34,115 nt of DNA, taken from positions 1 through 34,115 of the forward strand of contig JAADFU010000049.1 in NCBI GenBank assembly GCA_013152715.1, in the 5' to 3' direction. A program made the translations under genes and the position numbers. Positions 7,610 through 18,000 of the stretch are shown here, in pieces (position 1 is the first letter of the stretch; every line of letters begins with the position of its first letter). The notes under the pieces were generated by a model. It searched no databases. It was not told the DNA's origin and was given only the letters and a program-made list of their open reading frames with translations. This DNA comes from Calditrichota bacterium (GTDB taxonomy: Bacteria; Zhuqueibacterota; Zhuqueibacteria; Thermofontimicrobiales; Thermofontimicrobiaceae).

Positions 7610-8914
7610 ATGAAAAAAGTTCTCTTTATTTGCTACTATTTTCCTCCCATGGGCATGGGCGGAACTCAGCGCGCGGCAAAATTTGTCAAATATCTGCCTC
7701 AGTTCGGCTGGGAGCCTATTGTTTTGACGGTGAAAGATGTTCACTACTACGCCACGGATGAGACTTTGTTGGACGACATCCGTGGCAGGGAAATCATTCG
7801 CACCGAGTCGCTCGATCCGCTGCGGTTGTGGGCGAAATTTAGAAAAAGCAACTCGGAGCAAAATTCCTCTCCCGTGAAAAAATCTCTCCTGCAAAAAATT
7901 TTGCTGCTGACTAACCGCATCGTCTCCGGCTGGTTGTTCGTGCCGGACGCTAAACTTCTGTGGCTGCCGTTCGTGCTGTGGCAGGGGGTAAAAATAATCA
8001 AAAAGGAGCAAATTCAGATCATTTTCACCACTTCGCCGCCTCATTCTGCCCATCTCATCGGAGTTGTGCTCAAATGGCTCACTGGAGTGAAATTTGTCGC
8101 AGATTTTCGTGATGACTGGACTGGCGGAGAGAGTCAGCTAAATCCGACCTTTATTCATAATTTCATTAATCATTGGCAAGAGAAAATTGTGTTGAAAAAC
8201 GCTGATCGCGTGGTTGCCATGTGCGACCAGCTTTCTCTTTCTCTGAAAGGAAAAAGCGGGAAACAATTTTCCGGCGAAAAATTTGTTACGATTACTAACG
8301 GCTATGATCCCGATGATTTTTCCGGCTTGCTAAATCTGATGCAAAATGAAAAATTCACCATCACTCACTGCGGCTCTATCAGTCGGGTGAGCGATCCGGC
8401 GGTTTTTTTGCGTGCCGTGCGAGAGCTTTTTATTGAAAAGCCTGATTTGAAGCAAAAAATGAAAATACAATTCTTCGGCAGTGATATTTTTGGAAAATTG
8501 CCGCTTTTGCTGAGGGAACTTGATCTGAACGAAATTGTCCCGCCACTGCGCTATTTGTCCCACCGCGAAGCCATCGAACAGATGATGAAATCGCACGTTT
8601 TGCTGCTGACAATTATCAAACACAGCGAAGAAGAAGTCATCACCAGCAAAGTGTTTGAATATCTGGCAACCGGAAAACCGATCTTGCTCATCACTCGCGG
8701 TGGCGCTGTGGCAGATTTAATCCGGCGCACCCATCGCGGCGTTGTCGTCAATCCTGACGATGGCGCGGAGATCAAAAAGGCGATTCTTTTATTCTATGAA
8801 CAGTTTGAAAGCGGAAAGCTAATTCCTGCTCCTCCTCTTGCCATGCCTGAATTTGACAGAAGATTGCTCTCTGAACAATTAGCAACATTGTTTTACAGGT
8901 CGTCCGAAAAATAG
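7610..8914 (+). CDS. Glycosyltransferase, GT-B fold (GT4-like)
   Basis: 434 aa. The N-terminal domain begins VLFICYYFPPMGMGGTQRAAKF, a typical GT4 start with the glycine-rich acceptor/donor loop, and contains FVADFRDDW. The C-terminal domain starts after ITNGYDPDDF and includes ITHCGSISR and SKVFEYLATGKPILL, the nucleotide-sugar binding E-x7-E-like segment. There is no signal peptide or transmembrane segment, so it is a cytosolic or peripheral membrane enzyme. It lies 11 nt after the nucleotidyltransferase gene, which suggests that they work together on an exopolysaccharide or LPS glycan. Donor and acceptor sugars cannot be read from the sequence. Confidence 0.85.
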   Translation: MKKVLFICYYFPPMGMGGTQRAAKFVKYLPQFGWEPIVLTVKDVHYYATDETLLDDIRGREIIRTESLDPLRLWAKFRKSNSEQNSSPVKKSLLQKILLLTNRIVSGWLFVPDAKLLWLPFVLWQGVKIIKKEQIQIIFTTSPPHSAHLIGVVLKWLTGVKFVADFRDDWTGGESQLNPTFIHNFINHWQEKIVLKNADRVVAMCDQLSLSLKGKSGKQFSGEKFVTITNGYDPDDFSGLLNLMQNEKFTITHCGSISRVSDPAVFLRAVRELFIEKPDLKQKMKIQFFGSDIFGKLPLLLRELDLNEIVPPLRYLSHREAIEQMMKSHVLLLTIIKHSEEEVITSKVFEYLATGKPILLITRGGAVADLIRRTHRGVVVNPDDGAEIKKAILLFYEQFESGKLIPAPPLAMPEFDRRLLSEQLATLFYRSSEK

Positions 8915-9065
8915 AGAATGCAAATTTGCATTCCCTACTTATAGACATTTTCAAAAACAACAACGCGACATAATGTGAAAATTTATTGCTGAACGTGCTT
9001 TTTAGGCGGATTACATCTTCATGACATCTTTCCGTAAAAATGCTGCTAATATCTTCGACTTTTTC

Positions 9066-9094
9066 TTGACTTTCAGCCTTGATATTTGTATAAT
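9066..9094 (+). promoter_or_regulatory. Sigma-70 promoter for the M23 peptidase gene
   Basis: TTGACT at 9066-9071, a 17-nt spacer and a perfect TATAAT at 9089-9094. Transcription would start near 9101, giving a leader of about 45 nt before the ATG at 9147. The remainder of 8915-9065 shows nothing further. Confidence 0.75.
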
Positions 9095-9146
9095 ATGAAC
9101 AATAGAATTACCTCTAATCCAAAATACTAAAATAAGGTAAAATCCG

Positions 9147-11456
9147 ATGTCCCGTTTTCGTTTTTGCGTGTTCTTTTTGATTTTCATTTTTCTGCCCAAT
9201 CTGTCTTCAGCACAAAACTACCTCTGGCCTACTGATGCCAGTCATTATTTGACATCTTCATTTGCAGAATATCGCCCGGGACATTTCCATGCCGGCATTG
9301 ACATTAAAACCTGGGGCAAGGAAGGCTACAAAGTGTTTGCTGTTCGCGACGGTTACATCTGGCAAATCCGGGTTTCGCCTTACGGTTACGGCAAAGTGAT
9401 TTATCAAAAATTAGACACCGGAGAAATTGCCTTGTATGCGCATCTCAGTCGATTCAACGATGAGTTGCAGCGGCTTGCCAAGCGGGAACAGAAACGTCGC
9501 GGGGAATATCGCATATCAAAATATTTGAATGCTTCGCAGTTTCCCGTTAAAAAAGGCGACATCATTGGCTACACCGGCTCTACTGGCATTGGCTATCCGC
9601 ACCTACATTTTGAGCTTCGCGACAGGCAAAATCGGCCGATTAATCCATTTACGCGCGGCTACCGAGTGAAAGATCGCGTTAGACCTCACGCCGCGGCGAT
9701 TGGTTTTATTCCTCTGGAAAGTCGCGCCCGAATAAATGGCGACGCCGTGCCGCTCATTCTACCGCTGAGACAAAACGACAGCGGGCAAATAGAAATCAAC
9801 AATCCGCTGATTCTTTCCGGGAAAATCGGATTAGCGATTCAATGCTGGGATCAGGCGAACGATGTGCCCAATAAATTTTCCGCCTACCGATTGCGGCTTT
9901 ACGTGGACGGCGATCTGAAATTTGCCGCACGCTACAGTCGGTTTTCTTATGCCGAGACGCATTTCATTGATTTTGATCGGAATTATCGGCTGCGAAAACG
10001 CGGCATCGGCTTGTTTCAAAATTTATTTAAAAACAAACACAATCCGATGAAATTTTATCAACCGCCGGGGCAGGAAATTGGCGTTTTACAGTGCAGGCCG
10101 AATGCTGTCGATACAACTCGCCGCGCGGGAATTCTCCCAAGGGGAAAACATTCGTTCACTGTTGAAATTAGTGATTTTTGGGGCAACACGACGGTGATTT
10201 CCGGGAATTTTATTGTTGAATATAAAAAAACTCTCAGCGCCCATTTCATGCTGGCGAAAGACACTTTGACTGTCCAAAAGCTACAGGATCAATTCGGGAC
10301 GCCGGTGGCCGATCCCGAGGCGTGGATTTTTAGCAAGGATTTTCCCAATTGGCATAAAGCGGAAATTGGCTCCAACAGGGCGAATCCGGATGATGGCGGT
10401 GAATTTGTTCCTTTCGTTTTGTACCCGGTAACGCAAAAATCGCTGATTAAAATTTCAGCCGTCGATTCCTTCGGAGTAAATAGTTTCCCCTTGTTTTATG
10501 TGCCGGGCTGGAAGTTTGACTTTCGGCCTTCGTCGGTCCTGGTGCATCTGGAAAAAGATTTCTACGACGACTATATTCGATTTGACTTGACGGCGAAAAA
10601 CGGGATTATGCACACGCCGCAGATGATAATCTACCAACAGGGGAACTCGCGCGAGCGCATTCCGCTCGTCCAAAAAGAGTTGAATGAATTCATTGGCGTG
10701 TATCAAATGAAAACTTCGCTCAGCGGAGAATTGACTGTGGACGTCAGCGGTTACGATCAAAACATGGCTCCGGTAACTTATCAGGAAAGATTTTCTCTTC
10801 AGCCGATTTTGCCTGATCGCGGCGGCGAAGTCGTCAGTAACGATGAGAAATGTCGATTGGTTTTCCAAAAAAATGATGTGTACGACCCGCTTTTTTTGCG
10901 CATGAGTCAACGCGATTCTGTGCCGGAAAGTTCGGAATTGTTATTGAGCAAATTGTACGAATTTTATCCACAGGATGTGCTGCTCAAAGGCAGCGCGCAT
11001 CTGACATTGAACTATCCGGTTAATGACTCGTTGCCGGGGAAATTGGCGATTTACGGCTTTTATGGCAAGTCCTGGGGATTTGTGGATAACAAAATCGATA
11101 CTGTTGCGACGACAATTTCCGCGAATATCGGCGGACTGGGCGCCTTTGCTTTGTTGAGGGATACTGTGTCGCCTGAAGTCTATATTTATCCGCCGCGACT
11201 TGTCGCCGGAAGCGGGAGCAAAATATACACTTTCAGAGCCAAAATTACCGATAAACTTTCCGGAATTGCCAATGAAAGATCAATTCGCATGTTGATTGAC
11301 AATAAGAAGGTGATTGCCGAATACGATCCGGAAAAGAAAACAATCGTTTATCAGAATGAGAAACCTTTCTCCGCTGGCAGGCACGAGGTCAAAGTACGCG
11401 CAATTGATCGCAGTGGCAATTTGACCACTCGCCGCAAAAGTTTTATTGTCAAGTAA
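9147..11456 (+). CDS. Secreted M23-family metallopeptidase with long beta-rich C-terminal region
   Basis: 769 aa. A clear signal peptide (about residues 1-22, ending LSSAQ) directs export. The LytM/M23 domain follows at about 25-170 with all zinc ligands and catalytic histidines: His48 and Asp52 in HAGIDI, His99 in YAHL, and His152 and His154 in PHLHFE. These enzymes cleave peptidoglycan cross-bridges or act as LytM regulators. The remaining 600 residues are predicted beta-rich, with Ig-like segments (for example GKHSFTVEISDFWGN and the last 80 residues ending RRKSFIVK). They have no family I recognise, but FCB-group M23 proteins often carry such tails. It has its own consensus promoter, and a weak AAGGT at 9135-9139 serves as ribosome binding site. 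Single-gene unit. Confidence 0.87.
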   Translation: MSRFRFCVFFLIFIFLPNLSSAQNYLWPTDASHYLTSSFAEYRPGHFHAGIDIKTWGKEGYKVFAVRDGYIWQIRVSPYGYGKVIYQKLDTGEIALYAHLSRFNDELQRLAKREQKRRGEYRISKYLNASQFPVKKGDIIGYTGSTGIGYPHLHFELRDRQNRPINPFTRGYRVKDRVRPHAAAIGFIPLESRARINGDAVPLILPLRQNDSGQIEINNPLILSGKIGLAIQCWDQANDVPNKFSAYRLRLYVDGDLKFAARYSRFSYAETHFIDFDRNYRLRKRGIGLFQNLFKNKHNPMKFYQPPGQEIGVLQCRPNAVDTTRRAGILPRGKHSFTVEISDFWGNTTVISGNFIVEYKKTLSAHFMLAKDTLTVQKLQDQFGTPVADPEAWIFSKDFPNWHKAEIGSNRANPDDGGEFVPFVLYPVTQKSLIKISAVDSFGVNSFPLFYVPGWKFDFRPSSVLVHLEKDFYDDYIRFDLTAKNGIMHTPQMIIYQQGNSRERIPLVQKELNEFIGVYQMKTSLSGELTVDVSGYDQNMAPVTYQERFSLQPILPDRGGEVVSNDEKCRLVFQKNDVYDPLFLRMSQRDSVPESSELLLSKLYEFYPQDVLLKGSAHLTLNYPVNDSLPGKLAIYGFYGKSWGFVDNKIDTVATTISANIGGLGAFALLRDTVSPEVYIYPPRLVAGSGSKIYTFRAKITDKLSGIANERSIRMLIDNKKVIAEYDPEKKTIVYQNEKPFSAGRHEVKVRAIDRSGNLTTRRKSFIVK

Positions 11457-11660
11457 ATTAAAGCAAATTATTCGTCCTGACGACGTCTGATTAGTGTGGA
11501 CACGTGTAACATATTATTAAAAAAGAGGTTAACTGTTAAAATCTTTAGTGACTAAAGTTTTATTCCCAAAAGTCTTCGCGGACGGCGTTAGCGGATTTGT
11601 TAAAAAAAATTCATCATTTGAATAAAAATTCTTGACATTTTCATTTTTTTAATTTATAAT
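11457..11660. other. Intergenic region upstream of the receptor operon promoter
   Basis: This part of the 453-nt gap between the M23 gene and the receptor gene is AT-rich. I see no gene and no convincing terminator for the M23 gene. Its right end is the promoter at 11632-11660. The other half of the gap is the folded leader described separately. Confidence 0.5.
11632..11660 (+). promoter_or_regulatory. Consensus sigma-70 promoter of the TonB-receptor operon
   Basis: TTGACA at 11632-11637, a 17-nt spacer and TATAAT at 11655-11660, a perfect match in both boxes. Transcription should start near 11667, which leaves an unusually long leader of about 243 nt before the TTG start at 11910. It is the strongest promoter in the window by consensus match. 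Confidence 0.85.
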
Positions 11661-11666
11661 GAAGTA

Positions 11667-11909
11667 AGGACGCAGAAGTAAGCGCTTCATGGGGCCATGT
11701 AAGTTCGCTTTCTGTTGTAAATATAAAAAGCCATAAACGGCAGGGGCCAGTTGTCGTTTATGGCTATCATGTCATTCAGCAAAAATAAACTGCTCGGGGC
11801 ATTTTATTGCCCGGAGAGGCAGTGCTATTTTTGCTGCAATCTATTACGTTGGACATTCAAAAAAGTTTCAAAATAATGTCATTTCAACTAACTCAGGGAG
11901 GATGAGAAA
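11667..11909 (+). ncRNA. Highly structured 5' leader with three tandem hairpins (candidate cis-regulatory RNA)
   Basis: Three strong hairpins follow the promoter. Hairpin A (11673-11714): CAGAA and AGCG pair with CGCTTTCTG (9 bp, GTA bulge), then CTT/AAG and CATG/CATG close a GGGC loop. Hairpin B (11729-11765): a 14-bp stem AGCCATAAACGGCA with TGTCGTTTATGGCT (one GU), with a nine-base loop GGGGCCAGT. Hairpin C (11777-11836): outer 11-bp stem CAGCAAAAATA/TATTTTTGCTG, middle ACTGC/GCAGT, inner GGGCA/TGCCC. A and B share GGGGCCA at the apex, and C has GGGGCA. None ends in a U-tract, so they are not terminators. I see no B12-box or other riboswitch core I know. The leader precedes a TonB-dependent receptor gene, so regulation by a nutrient or metabolite is a natural guess. 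It could also be a separate small RNA. Confidence 0.55.
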
Positions 11910-14900
11910 TTGCGGTACCCAAAATTTTTTCTCGGTTTAGCTGTCACTCTGATGGCAATAGCCATACTCAGTACCTCTACGGTTTTTGGCGGAACCACCG
12001 GAAAGGTTGCTGGCATCGTCAAAGATGCTGAGACAGGCGACCCTCTCCCCGGCGCCAACATAATTTTGGAGCGTACAACATTGGGAAGCGCCACAGATGT
12101 GGACGGCTACTATTTTATCATCAATGTGCCCCCGGGTCGCTACACTCTGAGAGCGACCATGATGGGGTACAAAACCCAAAAAGTTAAAATTCAGATCAAT
12201 GTTGATCTGACAACAAAAATTAACTTTTCCCTTACTCCGACGGTTATGGATCTGGGCACTTCCGTCGTGGTGACAGCGGAAAGGCCGCTGATTGAGCCAG
12301 AGGTGACCAGCAAGCGCGCCACGGTGACAGCGGATATGATCGAAAATATGCCTGTCCGCAGCGTGCAGGACATCATGGCGCTGCAATCCGGTGTAATTAT
12401 GATGGAACAGGGCAACAAAATCGCCGGATTCGAGACGCGCGGTATCGATCAAGTGCACGTCCGTGGCGGTCGAAGCGGAGAAATCGCCTACATGGTGGAC
12501 GGAATGTACGTGGAAGACGCCATTTATGCGGGCATGGGAACCAGTGTCAACCGGGAGGCAATTCAAGAGTTGACCACAATTATCGGCGCTTTCGACGCGG
12601 AATACGGCGAAGCCCAATCCGCTGTGGTGAACATTGTCACTAAAGAGGGCGCGTCAAGTTACCACATGTCTCTGGAGTACAATACCAGCGAAATCACGGG
12701 ACTGATTTCTGCCGCCGACGACGTGCGAAATGCGCACCAGATCATCGGTTCTTTTGGCGGTCCAATCCCGTTAATTAAAAATATGAGTTTTTTCCTTTCC
12801 GGCGAACAGAGTTACGGCGCTTATTCATCTTACGAGTTTGACAACCACGTTTACGATCCAACGCCGATAAAAGATATTATTAACAACCCCAATGATCCGC
12901 GCTATCAAAAGATTGCGGATCAAATCGAAAAAGGCATCATTACAGAAGTTGATAACATTAAACAATTGCGCAACAACAACGACTATTACTATGTCGGCGA
13001 TGTTTTGCGTGAGTGGAGCACCGGCGCCTGGCGCAAGGCGTGGCGCTATCGTTCTGACTGGGACAATGATGGTTTTAATGAACTCATTGCCTGGGATAAT
13101 TTCGCCGGCTGGAAAGGATTGGGGTGGAGAAAAAATTGGGATTTCTCCGGAAAACTTTCCTGGCGCGTCTCTCCGAACATCAAAATTATGATTCCGTTGC
13201 GCATGAATAGACGCGTGCAACAATCCTGGCAAGCAGGCTGGCAATACGCCATGCAAGGTCGGGATGTGTTAGATGACCGCACGGATCAACAGACTTTTAT
13301 TTTTACTCATCAATTGTCACCAAAATTGTTTTATGAAATTCGCGCTTCGCGATTTTTCAAAGGACGCTCTTATACGATTCATGGCATTAACGGACATCGC
13401 TTAACGCCCGGACACGCGGATGAATTTTCCGATGCCTATCGCATTTTTTACGATGATCCGTCAATCAGCGTGGATTTTGGTCCGCAAGAGTATCCAACAC
13501 GAATTTCCAACAATGGATTTTATGTTCCGATGACATTTGTGCGCTACGATACGATGACCGACGGCCGTGTGCGCCAAATTTATCGCGGCGCCGCCGAGCA
13601 GTATTGGAATTCCAACTTTCAGCAATCGATGCAATTTAAAGCCGATGTTACCTGGCAAGCGCATCGCTACCATCAGTTCAAAATGGGCGCGGAATACAAA
13701 ACATTCGGCTGGGGTAATAAGCTGTTTGGCAAGGATGTCGGCGGAATTCGCTTTCTGGAATACCAGTATCCCTGGACGCGCGGATACCCGTCCTTTTATC
13801 ACCTGAAGCCCGAAGAAGCGGCGGCGTACATTCAGGATAAAATGGATTTCAAAAATTTTATCGTGAATTTGGGCGTTCGTGTGGATTACGCAAATTCCAA
13901 AGGGAAAGCCTGGAAAGACTGGCAAGATCCGACCTCAGGCGTAGAGCAGGGCAAAAGAAAATATCAAATCAGCCCCCGCATCGGTGTAGGCCATCCGATT
14001 ACGGATCGCGCCACTTTTCATTTTAATTACGGACATTTCTTTCAGGTGCCGGATTACCGCGATTTGTACACCAACCAGAATCTCGATTTGAACGCACCAT
14101 CGCCATTCTTTGGCTGGGCGCACATGGACGCGCAGCGTACGATTTCGTACGAGATGGGCGTGGATTATCAATTCAGCGATTTCTGGAAATTTACCGTCGC
14201 GGCCTGGGCAAAAGAAAACAACGGCAATGCCGGAAGTTTTCGCATCACTGGGTTTGATCCCGATAGTCTGGGAGGTTATTCTTACGGTATTATCACTAAC
14301 AATGATTTTGGAAGCTCCAAAGGTATCGACCTTTCTGTTGAAAAGCGACCCAGTGATAATTATTTTCTCGAGTTGCAATATACATATTCCGTTGCTAAAG
14401 CAAATCAATACTATTCCTGGGCCGGGTACTGGGAAGGCAATACTGCGGAAAGCAGAGCAAAGAAAGAATACCTTTACCGATATGATACTCCCCATCTGTT
14501 GACAGGGATGTTCGGTTTTCAGTTTACCAAAGGCCAAGGTCCCACATTGTTTGGGTTCAAAGTTTTGGAAAATTTCCTGATGCAGTTCAACATGCGAATC
14601 CGCAGCGGTTATCCTTACACACCATCGGTAGGCGGACAGGGGCTGGAACCGAATACTGCTCGTCGGCCCATGGTATACAATATTGACGCCGTATTTCGCA
14701 GGGATTTCTATTTCGGCAATTCCATTCGTGCCGGCTTCATTGCTCGCATTACTAATCTGTTCAATATCAGAAACGTATTGCAAGTTTACTCTGAAACTGG
14801 CAGCCCGTCAGAACCGAATCCTGGCTACAGCAAAACGAACTACAGCACAAATTGGGATACGCCGTGGCATTGGAGCCAGGGAAGGCGCATCGATTTCGGG

Positions 14901-14918
14901 CTCAGGATGGAATTTTAA
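11910..14918 (+). CDS. TonB-dependent receptor with N-terminal CarboxypepD_reg-like domain
   Basis: 1002 aa. The signal peptide covers residues 1-27. A CarboxypepD_reg-like domain (about 30-115) has the signature VAGIVKDAETGDPLPGANI and SATDVDGYYFI. The plug domain (about 120-240) includes VVVTAERPLI, DQVHVRGGRSGEIAYMVDG and GAFDAEYGEAQSAVVNIVTKEG. The rest is a beta-barrel ending in an aromatic residue (RMEF). Such receptors import siderophores, glycans or other large solutes, or serve secretion. The ligand is unknown. The start is TTG at 11910, 8 nt after AGGGAGG (11895-11901). The ATG at 11902 abuts the Shine-Dalgarno and reads only 12 codons in another frame. First gene of a three-gene operon led by the folded leader. 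Confidence 0.9.
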   Translation: MRYPKFFLGLAVTLMAIAILSTSTVFGGTTGKVAGIVKDAETGDPLPGANIILERTTLGSATDVDGYYFIINVPPGRYTLRATMMGYKTQKVKIQINVDLTTKINFSLTPTVMDLGTSVVVTAERPLIEPEVTSKRATVTADMIENMPVRSVQDIMALQSGVIMMEQGNKIAGFETRGIDQVHVRGGRSGEIAYMVDGMYVEDAIYAGMGTSVNREAIQELTTIIGAFDAEYGEAQSAVVNIVTKEGASSYHMSLEYNTSEITGLISAADDVRNAHQIIGSFGGPIPLIKNMSFFLSGEQSYGAYSSYEFDNHVYDPTPIKDIINNPNDPRYQKIADQIEKGIITEVDNIKQLRNNNDYYYVGDVLREWSTGAWRKAWRYRSDWDNDGFNELIAWDNFAGWKGLGWRKNWDFSGKLSWRVSPNIKIMIPLRMNRRVQQSWQAGWQYAMQGRDVLDDRTDQQTFIFTHQLSPKLFYEIRASRFFKGRSYTIHGINGHRLTPGHADEFSDAYRIFYDDPSISVDFGPQEYPTRISNNGFYVPMTFVRYDTMTDGRVRQIYRGAAEQYWNSNFQQSMQFKADVTWQAHRYHQFKMGAEYKTFGWGNKLFGKDVGGIRFLEYQYPWTRGYPSFYHLKPEEAAAYIQDKMDFKNFIVNLGVRVDYANSKGKAWKDWQDPTSGVEQGKRKYQISPRIGVGHPITDRATFHFNYGHFFQVPDYRDLYTNQNLDLNAPSPFFGWAHMDAQRTISYEMGVDYQFSDFWKFTVAAWAKENNGNAGSFRITGFDPDSLGGYSYGIITNNDFGSSKGIDLSVEKRPSDNYFLELQYTYSVAKANQYYSWAGYWEGNTAESRAKKEYLYRYDTPHLLTGMFGFQFTKGQGPTLFGFKVLENFLMQFNMRIRSGYPYTPSVGGQGLEPNTARRPMVYNIDAVFRRDFYFGNSIRAGFIARITNLFNIRNVLQVYSETGSPSEPNPGYSKTNYSTNWDTPWHWSQGRRIDFGLRMEF

Positions 14919-15022
14919 ACCATTCATTTCAGCAAAGGTGTGAAATTGAACCCAGGAAAAAGAAATTTTTCAAAGCTGGACTAAATGAAAAAATTGCTTC
15001 ATTATTCTGGAGGACATGTTAA

Positions 15023-18000
15023 ATGAAAAGGCTCATTTTCTACGGCATCGTCGCGACCGCTCTAATTTTGATGTTATTTTCCTCGATGTATGCCGCAGAT
15101 ATCAATAAAAAAGCGACTCGTAAATTGGCAAAAACTGCCAAAACGATTGATCAGGCGGTAGGACTATTAGATGCAGGAAAATTGCAGCACACTGTGTTTA
15201 ACGACGGTCGTCTGGCGACCTGGGCTTATCGTCCGAAAGTACCTTCTGTGTTTTACAAAGGGTGGTCTTATATCCCGGATTTGAATATGATGATTGGCGT
15301 ACCGGAAGATTCTGCGTGGACGCCCTATACTGTAGATATTGCAACCGGGCAACCCAAATTAAAAGGGCCTTCTGTTTCCGCGACTTTTGCCGGCGGCGAT
15401 TGGGGACCAAAAGCGGGATCGTACGGCGGACTTCATTCCGGCGATATGACATTCGGCGATGTGCTTACCGGAACGACGTTAGGCGATTATCCGCTGATGG
15501 CGACCAGTGTTTATCCCACAAGTTGGCCCAAAAATAGTGACGGCTACCCTTTTTGGCCCGGCCTATGGGCGGTGGATCCTAATACCGGAATTGTTGCGAT
15601 CGATTCGGTGCCGGCAAACGAATTTGATTTCAATAACGTGACGCGCCCCTGGATATATTGCCCTACTTCCGATGACACGATTTTAGTAGGCAAGTTTTTC
15701 TCCGACAAAGAAGTTTTCTTTAGCATGACGGACTATGATAAAAACAATCAGGGTCTAGTCTACGCAGAGAGCGACGGGGATACAACGCAGGGGTACGCAT
15801 TGAATATTCAACTGGACATCTCCGGTTTGTGTTATGGGCGTTCTTATGCAGAAGACATTATCTTTTTCCCCATGCAAATTATCAACAACAGCACTCACGA
15901 CTACCATGATGTCTATGTCGGATTTTACAATGATTCCGATGTTCCGGAATATAATCTGACTTCCACATTAAATGACCGTATGGACTGGATGACTTTTCTC
16001 AAGAGCGAGTACGATGTGGAAAATGACACCACATATCAGTACAACATGGCGTATATTTACGATTACCGCTACGGGACAGGAGATTTTCCCGGTCCGGAAT
16101 ATAAAGTCATCCCGGCATTGAAAATTTTGGAAACGCCGCCTGCGCCGCGTGACATCGATCTTGACGGCGATGGCCTGACTGATATTTACGAAGGAGATCA
16201 ATTGGGTATCACCGGTTGGCACTGGTTTGAGTGGGAGCAACGTCCGGGACAGGTGGATAATACGCGGCTGGAACTCATCAGCTACAAAATTTTGGCCGGC
16301 GACACCACCGATATTTTGCCGGAGGAAGACAATGCCTATTTTTGGCCTTCGCCTAACGGAAAACTAAATCCCCATTTTGATTCTCCTGAGGGCATCAAAG
16401 AAATGTTTCCCGATGGTACGGACTGCGTTTTTATTATGAGCTCCGGGCCTTTTGATATTGCGGCGGGCGACACAACGACTTTCTCGTTCGCGCTGGTCAT
16501 GGGCGACGATACAAATGACGTTAAATTTAACGCCCGCACCGCTCAGTTCATGTATGAATTGAATTATCAGGGCGCAGATCCGCCGCCGACGCCGACGGTT
16601 CAGGCTGTTGCCGGAGACGGGGAAGTGACTCTCTACTGGAATGATGCTGCGGAAAAAGCAGTCGATTTGATGACGGCTTACCATGACTTCGAGGGCTATA
16701 AAATTTACCGTACGACGTCCAACCCGGTAAATAATGAATGGGGAGACAAAATTTATGACGGCAACGGACTGGAAGTCGGTTTTGTTCCGTTGGCGCAATA
16801 CGATTTGAACAACAGTATTTCAGGATTGGACCCGGTATATCCGCATTTGAACCTGGGAACTAACAACGGAATAGTTCACATGTTCGTTGACAAAAATGTG
16901 ACTGACGGCGTGACATATTGGTACACAGTCACTGCTTACGACCGGGGTGTGCCTCAGGATCCTGACTTGAATCCCGACAACTGGGCGCCGCTGAATTATC
17001 TCGAATGTTCCAAAGGAACCAATCCCAGCGCCTCGCCGAATCTGGTGATGGTCGTTCCCGGGAAAACCGCTTCCAATTTGGTGCAGTCTGATGTGAAAAT
17101 TCAGCCGCTTCCCGGCACTTACGCCAATAATGATCTTGCAGCGCTAATTGTTGATCCCTACGCAATTACCGGCCACTCTTATTTAATTTCATTTGACGAC
17201 ACCACGTCGACGAGCACGACGTACAGTTTGTTGGACGAGGTGACCGGAAGCTATCTCGTCGAAAATTCGCCGAGTATCCACGGACAGGAATCGCCGATCA
17301 TTGATGGCATGATTTTGACCATCAACCAGAAATTTGACGCGATTGGCTTTGATCCGGATTCTGTCGAATGGTATCACGGCTCTCCGGGTACGCCTTCAAA
17401 TTGTAATTGGCAGTTTTCCGGTTCCTACATTACGAAAGAGCATTTTGATTACGAAATCCGTTTCACAGAAGAACCGGATACGGCATTTTTTCCGCCGACG
17501 CTTGTGGTGCCATTTGAAATCTGGAACATTACTTTGAATCAAAAGGCGAGATTTGCCCAATATCCGCCGCCAAATCCGGCAGATACAACGGAGGAGATGA
17601 AAAATTCATTTACCGACGGCGATGAATTTACCTTACAGGAGACCATTAACGGCAGGATGTCTTTTACGGTAAAACTTAAATTATTCAAACCGCCGCTAAA
17701 CATGATTATTGACACGACTTTTGTCACGGCAGACAGCATGGTATTTGACACCACTTACACGGACACCAGTGTCGCGCCTGTCACCGGCGATGTTTTGCAA
17801 CTCATTACCGGAAAGCCGTTTAAAGGCAGCCGTGATTTCTTCCGCATCAACACCGCGCCGTACATGACAAGAGAGGTGACAGATGATGACATGGACAAAA
17901 TTAAAGTTGTCCCGAATCCTTACATGGTGTCTGCGGAATGGGAGTTAGACCCGTACGTCAAACAATTGCAATTCACTAATTTGCCTGCAGAGTGCGATAT

